From: Microbacterium rhizosphaerae
Lineage (GTDB): Bacteria; Actinomycetota; Actinomycetes; Actinomycetales; Microbacteriaceae
Reading direction: 5' to 3'
Assembly (NCBI RefSeq): GCF_034120055.1
Contig: NZ_CP139368.1
Span: forward strand, 1-64,000
Length of the DNA stretch: 64,000 nucleotides
Numbering within the stretch: position 1 is the stretch's first letter; every line of letters starts with the position of its first letter. Below the pieces are notes generated by a model. The model saw only the letters and a program-made list of their open reading frames with translations, was not told where the DNA came from and did not search any database. A program made the translations under genes and the position numbers. Below are positions 25,486-33,179 of the stretch, piece after piece.

Positions 25486-25866
25486 CTACGAGCGGATGGC
25501 GCCTCCTCGGTAGCCCTGTCCTGCTATCGCTGACTGCGCCTCGTTGAGTTTTCGGCCGATGCGCTGAGCATCGGACGCGGCCCCAACCAGCGCATCGACG
25601 GCTTGAGCGACGGCCTGCACGGGGTCGGTTCCATCGTCTTGGTACACGACGTAGTTTGCGAGGGTCGACTCTAGACCTCGCGCGAGCTGCGACAGCGCCT
25701 GCGCGAGACCGGATCCGGTCGCGACCTTGAGGTCGCCGAGGACTTGGCACATCACCGGTGCGGGGATGCCGGCATCCATAACCATCGTCGCGTGATTGAT
25801 CGCCAGGATCGCCTCGAAGGCGTCATCCGCCAACTCGACGATCCGGGCGAACGGTTCGGACGTCAC
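25486..25866 (-). CDS. hypothetical helical protein
   Basis: Unrecognised 126-residue protein, mainly helical: ARIVELADDAFEAILAINHA, DAGIPAPVMCQVLGDLK, LAQALSQLARGLESTLANYV, and a final DAQRIGRKLNEAQSAIAGQG. The alanine-rich amphipathic helices suggest a coiled or bundle fold. GTG at 25866 is used, one base after the stop of the preceding gene, so the two are coupled. Similar unannotated small genes are usual in actinobacterial integrative elements. Function unknown. Confidence 0.62.
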   Translation of the reverse strand: MTSEPFARIVELADDAFEAILAINHATMVMDAGIPAPVMCQVLGDLKVATGSGLAQALSQLARGLESTLANYVVYQDDGTDPVQAVAQAVDALVGAASDAQRIGRKLNEAQSAIAGQGYRGGAIRS

Positions 25867-25867
25867 C

Positions 25868-26161
25868 TCAGGCCACCGCAGGATGATTGAGCTGCTCGAA
25901 CGTCGTGTCGTTGGTGATGGGCCGTTCGGCCACCGCCCGGGCACGCACCAGGTACATGCGCAGCAGTTCGCGTCCCAGGGAGCGTGGCAGGTCCTGGATG
26001 GGTGTGCCGATTCGCTCGGCTGCGTGCTCGGCGGCGGACCATGCCCAGATCACCTGGTAGCGGCTGAGCTCCATACAGTCCAGCCCGTACGCCGCGTAGA
26101 TGATGCGTTCGGCGATCGCGGCATATTCGGCCGGAGTGGGCGTCACGTCGATGGTTTCCAT
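25868..26161 (-). CDS. hypothetical small protein
   Basis: A 97-residue protein of unknown family: PTPAEYAAIAERIIYAAYGL, VIWAWSAAEHAAERIGTPIQ and LGRELLRMYLVRARAVAERP. All helical in appearance, no signal peptide. ATG at 26161 has a strong GGAGGAAAGGA ribosome binding site. Stop is followed after one base by the GTG of the next gene. It shares a loose pattern (an IA-x2-YAA stretch) with the protein encoded at 26340-26621, which may hint at distant relatedness, but this is weak. Confidence 0.65.
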   Translation of the reverse strand: METIDVTPTPAEYAAIAERIIYAAYGLDCMELSRYQVIWAWSAAEHAAERIGTPIQDLPRSLGRELLRMYLVRARAVAERPITNDTTFEQLNHPAVA

Positions 26162-26339
26162 GGTTGTTGTTCCTTTCCTCCTCGTGCCTTTCGGCAGCTG
26201 CCGATCCACGCGGACGCGCGCGGCGGTCCAGGGTGCGGCGCAGCCGCATCGCGTAGCGACGCGTCAGCGCCCTTGACGGCTGGAAGAGGCCGCGTACACT
26301 CTCGTCGGCGAAAGACCTCGTGGATGACGCGGCCGGTGG

Positions 26340-26621
26340 CTACCTCTCGGTGCCGAACTTGGACTCGGGCGATTCGAGGATCTTCAGGTCCCGGATGAAG
26401 AGTTGCCGGTCTTGCTCGGGGTCGACGATGAGCAGGCGGATGCGGTCCCGAAATCCCGCCTGGTAACCAGGCGAAAGACTGCGCAACGGGACCATGCACC
26501 ACTCCACGTCCTCGTCGACCCGGTAACCCGGCAGATCGCGGGCCTTGTCCGGGTAGTAGGTGAACGCCGCGTACGCGACACGTGCGATGGTCGCCTCGAT
26601 CTCGGACCGGTCCAACATCAT
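26340..26621 (-). CDS. hypothetical small protein
   Basis: About 93 residues, no recognised family: IEATIARVAYAAFTYYPDKA, VDEDVEWCMVPLRSLSPGYQ and FRDRIRLLIVDPEQDRQLFI. ATG at 26621 or 26618 is likely, because GGAGGG lies just upstream, inside a longer reading that would start at 26630. It lies between the helical module protein (26730-27851) and the coupled pair at 25486-26161, all on the minus strand, and is probably in the same transcription unit. Function unknown. Confidence 0.58.
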   Translation of the reverse strand: MMLDRSEIEATIARVAYAAFTYYPDKARDLPGYRVDEDVEWCMVPLRSLSPGYQAGFRDRIRLLIVDPEQDRQLFIRDLKILESPESKFGTER

Positions 26622-26729
26622 GCCCTCCATCTCGCGTTCGCGTCACCCCGCGCGGTCGCCGCGGTGTCTCAATTGTGATTCGGACACCCGCCACGGTTCG
26701 ACGCCACGCGAGGCGGAAGCACGGCACGC

Positions 26730-27851
26730 TCATAATCCGATCCCGCCGGGTTCGGGATCCAATGGCGGCTGAGTCGGAGTCCATCTGTCGACGGTTGCCG
26801 CATTGCTGCGCCGACGTGGTCTGCCGCGGAGACGGTCGTTGATCGCGCGAGCGATGCTGTCCATGCGAGCCGCCTCCTGCTCCACGCGTTCGCGCTCGAG
26901 GCGTTCGTGCGCTCGCGTTGCCTGGCGCGCCTCGACGCGTTCCCGAAACTCGGGGTCGTCCGCGAGGCGGAATCGAAGGCGGGCGCTTGCGCAGTCGGCC
27001 TTCCATGCGGCGAGAAGGTCGGGCGGCGTCGGCTCGCCGTGTTCCCGGCGAATCCGGCGGATCTCGGCTGCCGGCCAACTCCGCTGAAAGAACGCGTCCG
27101 CGTCCCGTTGAGATGCGCGGATGGTCTCGGGCGGGTCTTTGTGGATGCGTCGTGCCGGCATGCCGAGCTCACGGCGTCGCCGTTCCCGGTCGTTCCACCG
27201 TTTCGTCGCTTCCTGGTGCCGCTTGTTGTTCTCTGGGTCGGAACGCCACGCCTTATTGAAGGCCGTCTTCCGTTCGGGGTGCGCTTGTGCGTATCGGCGG
27301 TTGTACTCGGCGCGTCGCGCGGGGTCGACGTGATTGCGTTCGCGCTGCTTCGCGAGGATTGCGTCGCGGTTGCGCTGGTAGTACTCGCGGTTGATCTGCT
27401 TGCGCCGCTCTCGGTTGTTGTCCGCCCAGCGCCGACGGTTCGCGCGCACCCGCTCCGGGTTTGCTGCTGCCCACGCGCGCACCCTCTCGGTCTCCGCGCG
27501 CCGCCGTTCGGCGAGCGCCTCGCGCCGAACACGTGCGGCACGGCGCCCTTCAGCGAGCTCGGCGAGCACGTCGCCTCGCGTCGCGTCGGCGTGGGCGATG
27601 CGAGCCCGCTCGCAATCGCGGCTAAAGGCATCGAGAAGGACCTGCGGCGTGCCGTACTCGTCAAGAAGTCTGCTGAGCCTCTCAGTTGACCACGAAGCAG
27701 CGAAGAACGCGTCCGCCTCGGCGTCGTGCATGGCACGCTCAGCCTTCACCCGGACCACGGCTGGCGGGTCGAGTTCGCGATGGAAGAAGGCATCCGCTTC
27801 CCGTTGACGGTCGGCACGCGCGGATGGTCCGTCCTGGGAGTGAGTGGTCAT
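26730..27851 (-). CDS. charged helical protein with repeated ADAFF modules
   Basis: A 373-residue, very charged, arginine- and glutamate-rich protein, probably long helices or coiled coil. The motif ADAFF occurs at residues 19-23, 46-50 and 251-255. The second and third head similar stretches (ADAFFAASWSTERLSRLLDE and ADAFFQRSWPAAEIRRIRRE), so a module of about 45 residues is duplicated around a middle region. That middle (residues 130-215) has periodic Asn/His-Pro-Glu-Arg and YYQRNRDAILAKQRE-like repeats, reminiscent of helical segments found next to HNH/GIY nuclease domains in phages. No nuclease motif is seen here. ATG at 27851 is chosen because the upstream extension is not protein-like. 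Function unknown. Confidence 0.68.
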   Translation of the reverse strand: MTTHSQDGPSARADRQREADAFFHRELDPPAVVRVKAERAMHDAEADAFFAASWSTERLSRLLDEYGTPQVLLDAFSRDCERARIAHADATRGDVLAELAEGRRAARVRREALAERRRAETERVRAWAAANPERVRANRRRWADNNRERRKQINREYYQRNRDAILAKQRERNHVDPARRAEYNRRYAQAHPERKTAFNKAWRSDPENNKRHQEATKRWNDRERRRRELGMPARRIHKDPPETIRASQRDADAFFQRSWPAAEIRRIRREHGEPTPPDLLAAWKADCASARLRFRLADDPEFRERVEARQATRAHERLERERVEQEAARMDSIARAINDRLRGRPRRRSNAATVDRWTPTQPPLDPEPGGIGL

Positions 27852-27991
27852 GAAGGGCCGCCGGGCGAGTATGCGTCCCGGAACCTGGAGCAGCAGGTTC
27901 GTGAGCGGCGGGGGTGCGCGGGCGACGTTCCGAGACCCGAGGAAGCCGGCATCGGAACGTCGACCGCGCACACGCCTGGACGTGCCATCCG

Positions 27992-28219
27992 TCAGCCCTC
28001 CTGCCCGGGACCAGTGCCGTGCCGCGCCGTGCCTTCGAGCCACTCAACGACCTCTTCAAGCACATAGAGCACGGATTTGCCGGCTTTGCGGTAGCGGGGG
28101 CCTGTCCCCTCATGACGCCAGGTCGCGAGTTTCGTCTTGCTCAGGGTCGGGAATTCGTCCGCAATCTGTTCGGGGGTGCGGTAGCTGTGCGCGAGATGAT
28201 TCGCGAGGTCGGTGTCCAT
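27992..28219 (-). CDS. excisionase-like helix-turn-helix protein
   Basis: A 75-residue winged-helix/MerR-like DNA-binding protein: SYRTPEQIADEFPTLSKTKL, then ATWRHEGTGPRYRKAGKSVL and YVLEEVVEWLEG. This is the classic AlpA/Xis-like pattern (choose-target helix, W-R-x-E-G-x-G-P, wing, K-x-x-Y). CGGAGGGGAACC precedes ATG at 28219, fixing the start despite an upstream in-frame ATG. It is divergent from the HTH-integrase pair, consistent with an excisionase or recombination directionality factor for the integrase. Confidence 0.8.
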   Translation of the reverse strand: MDTDLANHLAHSYRTPEQIADEFPTLSKTKLATWRHEGTGPRYRKAGKSVLYVLEEVVEWLEGTARHGTGPGQEG

Positions 28220-28334
28220 GGTTCCCCTCCGATGCATAAGTTCGACGAGCTTTGACATCGGTCTACTCGCTGTGTTTTACTTTGTCAAGTATCAGCAATA
28301 GCAGAAGCGTGACGCGGAGGGGCAGACTGAGGAG

Positions 28335-28955
28335 GTGAAGATCGACGTGCGTACACCCGATGGATCACCGGTGGGATGGCAGGCCGCCACTCACTCTGTC
28401 GGTACCGCGTTGCGCATCGTGCCGCAGTACCGGGTCGAGGCCGAGGACGAGCACACAGGACTCGGCCACACGGTCGACGTTGAATATGACCGTGACGAAG
28501 GTCGCTTCGTCGTCCGGCAGGTCGCCACGCGATCTCTCGCAGGCGGTGAGATCACGGGCACCGAGCTTCGGCAGGTGCGACTCGCCGAGATCGTGCAGGC
28601 TGCGGCGCCGCAGTGCGTGGCGTTCACCCTCGGAGATGACGAGATGGTCACCGCCGCTGACGTGAGCGCTGCAGAGGGGCGACTTCTCCCCCACTGGTTG
28701 GCCGAATCGCTCAACCCCGTGTCCGAGAGCCGCAACATCGCTGAGCCCGCGCGCACGGAGCTTCGTGAAGCGCGTCTGGACGCTGTTCAGCTTGTCTACG
28801 GCGTGGCTGCGTTGACCGGGCAGCCGCCCGCCAAGGCGATCGAACGCGAGCTCGGCGTCGCGCCGCGCACCGCTGCCCACTGGATCCGCCTCGCCCGCAC
28901 CGCGGGCCGCCTGGAAGGTCTGGGGTACGCCGCCGGTCGCCCGCCCCGTGCGTAA
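28335..28955 (+). CDS. HTH-tailed protein coupled to the integrase
   Basis: A 206-residue protein often found next to integrases in actinobacterial elements. The N-terminal 100 residues form a beta-rich part (QYRVEAEDEHTGLGHTVDVE, RFVVRQVATRSLAGGE). The C-terminal part has a helix-turn-helix: GQPPAKAIERELGVAPRTAA followed by HWIRLARTAGRLEG. The start is GTG at 28335 or GTG at 28347; the GAGGAGG ribosome site fits either. Its stop overlaps the GTG start of the integrase by 8 nt. Probably regulates or assists recombination; exact role unknown. Confidence 0.65.
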   Translation: MKIDVRTPDGSPVGWQAATHSVGTALRIVPQYRVEAEDEHTGLGHTVDVEYDRDEGRFVVRQVATRSLAGGEITGTELRQVRLAEIVQAAAPQCVAFTLGDDEMVTAADVSAAEGRLLPHWLAESLNPVSESRNIAEPARTELREARLDAVQLVYGVAALTGQPPAKAIERELGVAPRTAAHWIRLARTAGRLEGLGYAAGRPPRA

Positions 28956-30114
28956 CGTATACGAATACAAGACAGCGCAAGGAATCCGGTACTACGTCCG
29001 TTACATCAAGCCGGACGGCTCGCGGGGCAACAAGCGCGGATTCACTCGAAAGCGCGACGCAGCGGCCTTCCTCGCCTCAGTCAAGGTCGACATTGATCGT
29101 CACGAGTACATCGACCCCCGAAGCGGTGACATCAGGGTCGGCGAACTGGGAACAGCTTGGATCGCCGAGAAGCAGGTCCTTCTCAAGGCATCTACGTTCC
29201 ACTCGGTGGAGTCAGCATGGCGGACACACGTGAGCCCCCGCTGGTCCCGAGTAAGAGTCGCTGACGTGCGGCACGGTGACATTCGGGCCTGGGTGGCCGA
29301 ACTGGCGGCGGAGCGCAGCGCGTCTACAGTCTTGCGCGCGCACGGCGTGCTGTCAGGTATCCTCGACGTCGCCGTCCGGGACCGGCGCATACCCGCCAAT
29401 CCGGCGCTGGGGGTTCCCATGCCCCGCAAACGCATGAAGCGACGCGTCTATCTGTCACACGCGCAGGTCTCGGCCCTCGCCCAAGAGTCTCGGTTCCCCG
29501 AGCTCGTCTACTTCTTGGCCTATACCGGCCTGCGCTGGGGAGAGGCGACCGCACTTCGCATCCGGCATATCGACCTGAATCGACAGCGCGTGTTCGTCGA
29601 GGAGAATGCGGTTCGTGTGTCTGGCAAGACTGTTGTAGGCACTCCGAAGACGCACGTAACAAGGACCGTGCCCATCCCGCCATTCCTGATGCCCTACTTC
29701 GATGCGGTTGCCACCGTCCGCGGAGAGGAGTCGCTCGTATTCGGCGACGGGACAGCGCATCTCATACTTCCCAACTCGAAGGATGGCTGGTTCGCCGCCG
29801 CGGTGCGCCGATGCCAACGGAGCGACGCCCGGTTCCCTCGAGTGACGCCACACGATCTTCGGCACACCACGGCCAGTCTTGCGATCAGCTCCGGCGCGAA
29901 CGTGAAGGCCGTGCAGCGAATGCTCGGGCACGCTTCAGCGGCCATGACACTCGACACGTACGCCGACCTGTTCGAAGACGATCTCGACGCGGTCTCGTTG
30001 TCTCTGGAGGCGGCACGGCAGAAAGCCTCTGCAGGAGAGGGCTGGCGCAAGAATGTCCCACTTCTGTCCCACGAGGTACCTCGGCCACATGACGAAGGCC
30101 CCGCCATCCCTTGA
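28948..30114 (+). CDS. tyrosine-type site-specific integrase
   Basis: A phage-type tyrosine recombinase of 388 residues. An N-terminal arm-binding segment (VYEYKTAQGIRYYVRYIKPD, TRKRDAAAFLASVKVDI) and a core-binding region are followed by the catalytic domain with Arg196 in YTGLRWGEATAL, H302-x2-R305 in HDLRHT, His328 in MLGHAS and the nucleophile Tyr338 in DTYADLF. All catalytic residues are present, so it is probably active. GTG at 28948 overlaps the upstream gene. The gene ends 31 bp before the 3' end of tRNA-Ser, the expected attachment site. Confidence 0.95.
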   Translation: MRNVYEYKTAQGIRYYVRYIKPDGSRGNKRGFTRKRDAAAFLASVKVDIDRHEYIDPRSGDIRVGELGTAWIAEKQVLLKASTFHSVESAWRTHVSPRWSRVRVADVRHGDIRAWVAELAAERSASTVLRAHGVLSGILDVAVRDRRIPANPALGVPMPRKRMKRRVYLSHAQVSALAQESRFPELVYFLAYTGLRWGEATALRIRHIDLNRQRVFVEENAVRVSGKTVVGTPKTHVTRTVPIPPFLMPYFDAVATVRGEESLVFGDGTAHLILPNSKDGWFAAAVRRCQRSDARFPRVTPHDLRHTTASLAISSGANVKAVQRMLGHASAAMTLDTYADLFEDDLDAVSLSLEAARQKASAGEGWRKNVPLLSHEVPRPHDEGPAIP

Positions 30115-30135
30115 AACGACTGGGATGTCGGGGCC
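30097..30135. terminator. hairpin between integrase and tRNA-Ser
   Basis: Arms 30097-30110 (GGCCCCGCCATCCC) and 30122-30135 (GGGATGTCGGGGCC) pair with one mismatch around an 11-nt loop that contains the integrase stop codon. It lies between the ends of the integrase (plus) and tRNA (minus) and may terminate from both sides. No T tract follows. Confidence 0.6.
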
Positions 30136-30144
30136 CCGCACGAT

Positions 30145-30237
30145 GGCGGTGACGGTGGGATTTGAACCCACGGTAGGGGGTTACCCTACACAACTTTTCG
30201 AGAGTTGCACCTTCGGCCGCTCGGACACGTCACCGCC
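30145..30237 (-). tRNA. tRNA-Ser (anticodon CGA)
   Basis: The minus strand folds as a 93-nt class II tRNA. The acceptor pairs GGCGGTG with CACCGCC. The anticodon stem CAACT/AGTTG encloses the loop CTCGAAA, giving anticodon CGA (serine, codon UCG). The long variable arm GTAGGG-TAAC-CCCCTAC and the T arm GGGTTCAAATCCC are intact. CCA is not encoded. The 3' end faces the integrase gene, so this is the probable integration site of the neighbouring element. Confidence 0.95.
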
Positions 30238-30280
30238 GACAAGTGTACGCGACGCCAACAGAACCCGCGAATCGAGCGGA

Positions 30281-31138
30281 TCAGGAGACCCGGGCGAGCG
30301 CACCGCCGAGGAGGTCCACCACCGCAGAGGGCTCCGGCATCCCGACCGCGAACCAGTAGATCGCGGTGAAACCGGCATCCCTCAGTCTCTCCGTCTCACG
30401 CACGACGTCGTCGACGGTCGATTCCTGCGTGACGTGCGCCATCGCGGTCTTCTCGATCTCGGCCTCGTCGCGCCCGAGCTCGTCGCAGTGCCGGCGCAGC
30501 ACATCCAGCTTGGCAACGACGTCCGCCGCAGCCGAGATGTTGCACGCATCCGCGTACTTCGCCACCAGCCGGAGGGTCTTGCGCTCTCCTCCCCCGCCGA
30601 TCATGAGATACGGATGCGGACGCGAGATGCTCTGCGGCGAGTTCAGCGTGCGCTCGAGGTGATAGTGCGCCCCTTCGAACGGCTCCTCGGAGTCCGACCA
30701 CATCTGCAGGCAGATGCGGATCGTCTCCTCCAGCTGCTCGAAGCGCTCCGCGATCGGCGGGAAGTCGAAGCCCAGCCCGCGCGACTCCCACTCGTTCCAT
30801 GCAGCGCCGATGCCGAGGCCCATCCGTCCGCCCGAGAGCACGTCGAGCGTCGTCACCGCCTTGGCGAGCAGCGCGGGCTCGCGGTAGATGACGCCCGTGA
30901 CGAGCGTGTGCAGCAGAGCCTTCTGCGTGTGCGCGGCGATGAAGCCGAGCGCGGCGTACGCCTCGAGCATCTCGTTGCTCTCGGGTCCGATCATCCGCAG
31001 CTGCCAGAAGTGATCCATCACGGTGATGCGCTGGATGCCGGCATCCTCCGCACCTCGGACGTGCTTCGCGAGTGCCGGGCCGAGCTGTGCCGGTCCGCTC
31101 TTCCAGGTGAAATCGGCGATGTGCAGGCCATAGTCCAT
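30281..31138 (-). CDS. LLM-class F420-dependent oxidoreductase
   Basis: A 285-residue luciferase-like TIM-barrel flavin/F420 enzyme. Characteristic stretches: DHFWQLRMIG, LLHTLVTGVIYREPALLAKA, LDVLSGGRMGLGIGAAWNEW, RFEQLEETIRICLQMWSD, and PYLMIGGGGERKTLRLVAKY with the phosphate-binding GGGG. These match the F420-dependent LLM subfamily widespread in actinobacteria. ATG at 31138 starts at the first strand (MDYGLHIADF). It is transcribed after the amidotransferase gene at 31164, with a 25-nt gap, and may share its transcript. The substrate is unknown. Confidence 0.9.
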   Translation of the reverse strand: MDYGLHIADFTWKSGPAQLGPALAKHVRGAEDAGIQRITVMDHFWQLRMIGPESNEMLEAYAALGFIAAHTQKALLHTLVTGVIYREPALLAKAVTTLDVLSGGRMGLGIGAAWNEWESRGLGFDFPPIAERFEQLEETIRICLQMWSDSEEPFEGAHYHLERTLNSPQSISRPHPYLMIGGGGERKTLRLVAKYADACNISAAADVVAKLDVLRRHCDELGRDEAEIEKTAMAHVTQESTVDDVVRETERLRDAGFTAIYWFAVGMPEPSAVVDLLGGALARVS

Positions 31139-31163
31139 TCCTGCAGGCTACGGCTCAGACGCG

Positions 31164-32009
31164 TCACGCGTCGAGGAACGGCTGGTGGTGATACCCGGTG
31201 GGATCGAGCACCGCGACGGTGGACTCGGGTACCTCGAGGAAGACGCCCGGCAGGTCGTTGAGCGGCTCCGACACCACGACCTGCGCGTGATCGCCGAACT
31301 GCGACAGCCTCTCCACATCCGGATACATCGTCCGCAGCGTCGGGATGTCAGCGGAGTGGAAGAGCGTCCGCGAGCGCCCCTGCGACGAATAGCGGAACGT
31401 CCACAGCGTCTCGCCGTCCGAGACGGCGATCGTGCCCTGCATCGGGAACTGGATGCCGGCCGCATGGCCGACCTCTTCGACCCGCCTGATCGCGGCGCCG
31501 ACGGCCGTGATGGGGTCGTCCATGAGCCCGTATGTGAGGGCGAGGTGGAAGAGCACCTCGGTGTCGGTGGTGCCCTGGATCCCGGTGTACAGGGCCGGGT
31601 CGACCTCGAACGTCAGGTCGCGCTTGATCGTGCCGAAGTGCGAGATCGCGCCGTTGTGCATGAAGAGCCAGTTCTCGTGCCGGAACGGGTGGCAGTTCGT
31701 CTGCTGGATGGGCGGCGCAGCCGCCGCACGCACGTGCGTGAGGAACAGGGGGCTCGTCACGGCCTGGCTGATCTCGCGGAGGTTGGCGTCGTTCCACGCC
31801 GGCTCGATGCTCCGGAAGACGTGGGGGCGACCCGCATCCGGTCCGTCGCCCTTGCGGACCGGATACCAGCCGAGACCGAAGCCATCGCCGTTCACGGTCT
31901 CGGCGCCGAGCGGCGAATTGAGCGCCATGGCGACGATCGAGTGCTGCGTGTCGACGATGAGGGAGGAGGGATGCAGCGGCTCCCCCGTGTAGGCCAACCA
32001 ACGGCACAT
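31164..32009 (-). CDS. class II glutamine amidotransferase (YafJ/EgtC-like)
   Basis: A 281-residue Ntn-type glutamine amidotransferase. After removal of Met, Cys2 is the nucleophile (MCRWLAYTGEP). Other motifs: NGDGFGLGWYPV, FLTHVRAAAAPPIQQTNCHP with the substrate-binding Arg, FMHNGAISHFG oxyanion region and GTTDTEVLFHLAL. There is no synthase domain, so it is a stand-alone glutaminase of the YafJ/EgtC type. EgtC in ergothioneine synthesis is a relative, but no other ergothioneine gene is near. ATG at 32009 is fixed by the need for Cys2. Confidence 0.9.
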   Translation of the reverse strand: MCRWLAYTGEPLHPSSLIVDTQHSIVAMALNSPLGAETVNGDGFGLGWYPVRKGDGPDAGRPHVFRSIEPAWNDANLREISQAVTSPLFLTHVRAAAAPPIQQTNCHPFRHENWLFMHNGAISHFGTIKRDLTFEVDPALYTGIQGTTDTEVLFHLALTYGLMDDPITAVGAAIRRVEEVGHAAGIQFPMQGTIAVSDGETLWTFRYSSQGRSRTLFHSADIPTLRTMYPDVERLSQFGDHAQVVVSEPLNDLPGVFLEVPESTVAVLDPTGYHHQPFLDA

Positions 32010-32076
32010 CGCGTTCCCCTTCGCTCATGATCCGGTTCAGCTGATCGCGTACGACTGAGCCTGCCAGACTGTGCCC

Positions 32077-33027
32077 ATGAGTGTGATCGAGAACTCGAAA
32101 GTGACGATCGTCGGCGCGGGCAGCGTCGGCTCCAGCGCCGCCTACGCGGCTCTCATCCGCGGCTCCGCGCGCCACGTCGCGCTGTACGACATCGCCGCCG
32201 CGAAGGTGGAGGCCGAGGTCCTCGACCTCGCCCACGGCACCCAGTTCACCGGCTCCAGCGACATCGTCGGCGGCAGCGACCTGTCGGTGGTGGAGGGGTC
32301 GCACGTCGTCGTGATCACCGCGGGCGCCAAGCAGGACCCCGGGCAGACGCGCATCGAGCTCGCCGGCGTCAACGCCGGGATCATGAAGCGGATGATGCCG
32401 CAGCTGCTCGAGGCGGCGCCGAACGCGATCTACGTCATCGTCACGAATCCGTGCGACGTCCTCACGGTGCTGGCGCAGGAGGCGACCGGCCTCCCGCCGG
32501 AGCGGATCTTCGCCTCCGGCACGGTGCTCGACACCTCCCGCCTGCGCTGGCAGCTCGCGCAGCGCGCCGGCGTCTCCGCGAGCTCCGTGCACGCGTACAT
32601 CGTGGGAGAGCACGGCGACACGGAGTTCCCGCTGTGGTCGTCGGCATCCATCGGCACCGTGCCCATCCTCGATTGGCGGCCGGATGCGGGCGCGCCGATG
32701 TCCGTCGACGAACTCGACATGATCGCCGTCGACGTGCGCGACGCCGCCTACAAGGTCATCCAGGGCAAGGGCGCGACGAACTACGCCATCGGCCTGTCGA
32801 CGGCCCGCATCATCGAGGCGGTCCTGCACGACGAGCGCGCGGTGATGCCCGTCTCCACGGTGCTCCACGACTTCCACGGCATCGACGGCGTCGCACTGTC
32901 GGTCCCCTCGATCGTGAGCTCGGCGGGCGCCGTCCCGGTGCGCGAGACCACGTTCTCGCCGAGCGAGCTGGGCCTGTTGCGACGGTCCGCGGACACGCTC
33001 CGCCAGGTCGCTGACAGCCTGCGCTGA
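32077..33027 (+). CDS. ldh: L-lactate dehydrogenase
   Basis: NAD-dependent L-lactate dehydrogenase, 316 residues, interconverting pyruvate and lactate in the cytosol. Rossmann motif VTIVGAGSVGSSAAYAAL, DLAHGTQF, substrate loop ITAGAKQDPGQTRIELAGVN with the catalytic loop Gln rather than malate-type Arg, VTNPCDVLT, and catalytic His in YIVGEHGDTEFPLWS. These favour LDH over malate dehydrogenase. The ATG at 32077 is chosen over a GTG 6 nt upstream. It is divergent from the amidotransferase gene and followed by a possible hairpin at 33035-33064. Confidence 0.92.
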   Translation: MSVIENSKVTIVGAGSVGSSAAYAALIRGSARHVALYDIAAAKVEAEVLDLAHGTQFTGSSDIVGGSDLSVVEGSHVVVITAGAKQDPGQTRIELAGVNAGIMKRMMPQLLEAAPNAIYVIVTNPCDVLTVLAQEATGLPPERIFASGTVLDTSRLRWQLAQRAGVSASSVHAYIVGEHGDTEFPLWSSASIGTVPILDWRPDAGAPMSVDELDMIAVDVRDAAYKVIQGKGATNYAIGLSTARIIEAVLHDERAVMPVSTVLHDFHGIDGVALSVPSIVSSAGAVPVRETTFSPSELGLLRRSADTLRQVADSLR

Positions 33028-33034
33028 CATCGCC

Positions 33035-33064
33035 CTGCGGCGTCGGTGCGACCGCCCGCCGCAG
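33035..33064. terminator. possible hairpin after ldh
   Basis: CTGCGGCG (33035-33042) and CGCCGCAG (33057-33064) are exact inverted repeats with a 14-nt loop, 8 nt after the ldh stop codon. There is no T run. A plausible terminator, but the long loop and lack of T tract keep it tentative. Confidence 0.4.
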
Positions 33065-33165
33065 CGGACTTCCGCATGACTGCGGACCGAACCGGCTCCC
33101 CGCGTCCGCTCGAGTGCAGAAGTCCGTGGATGGGCGGGGACGACGGGGGGATGTCGCATCCTGCG

Positions 33166-33171
33166 CATACC
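33166..33171 (+). promoter_or_regulatory. -10-like hexamer of a probable leaderless radA transcript
   Basis: CATACC ends 8 nt before the radA ATG at 33180, with no Shine-Dalgarno-like sequence in between. This is the spacing expected if transcription starts at or next to the initiation codon. Confidence 0.4.
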
Positions 33172-33179
33172 CTGAACCC

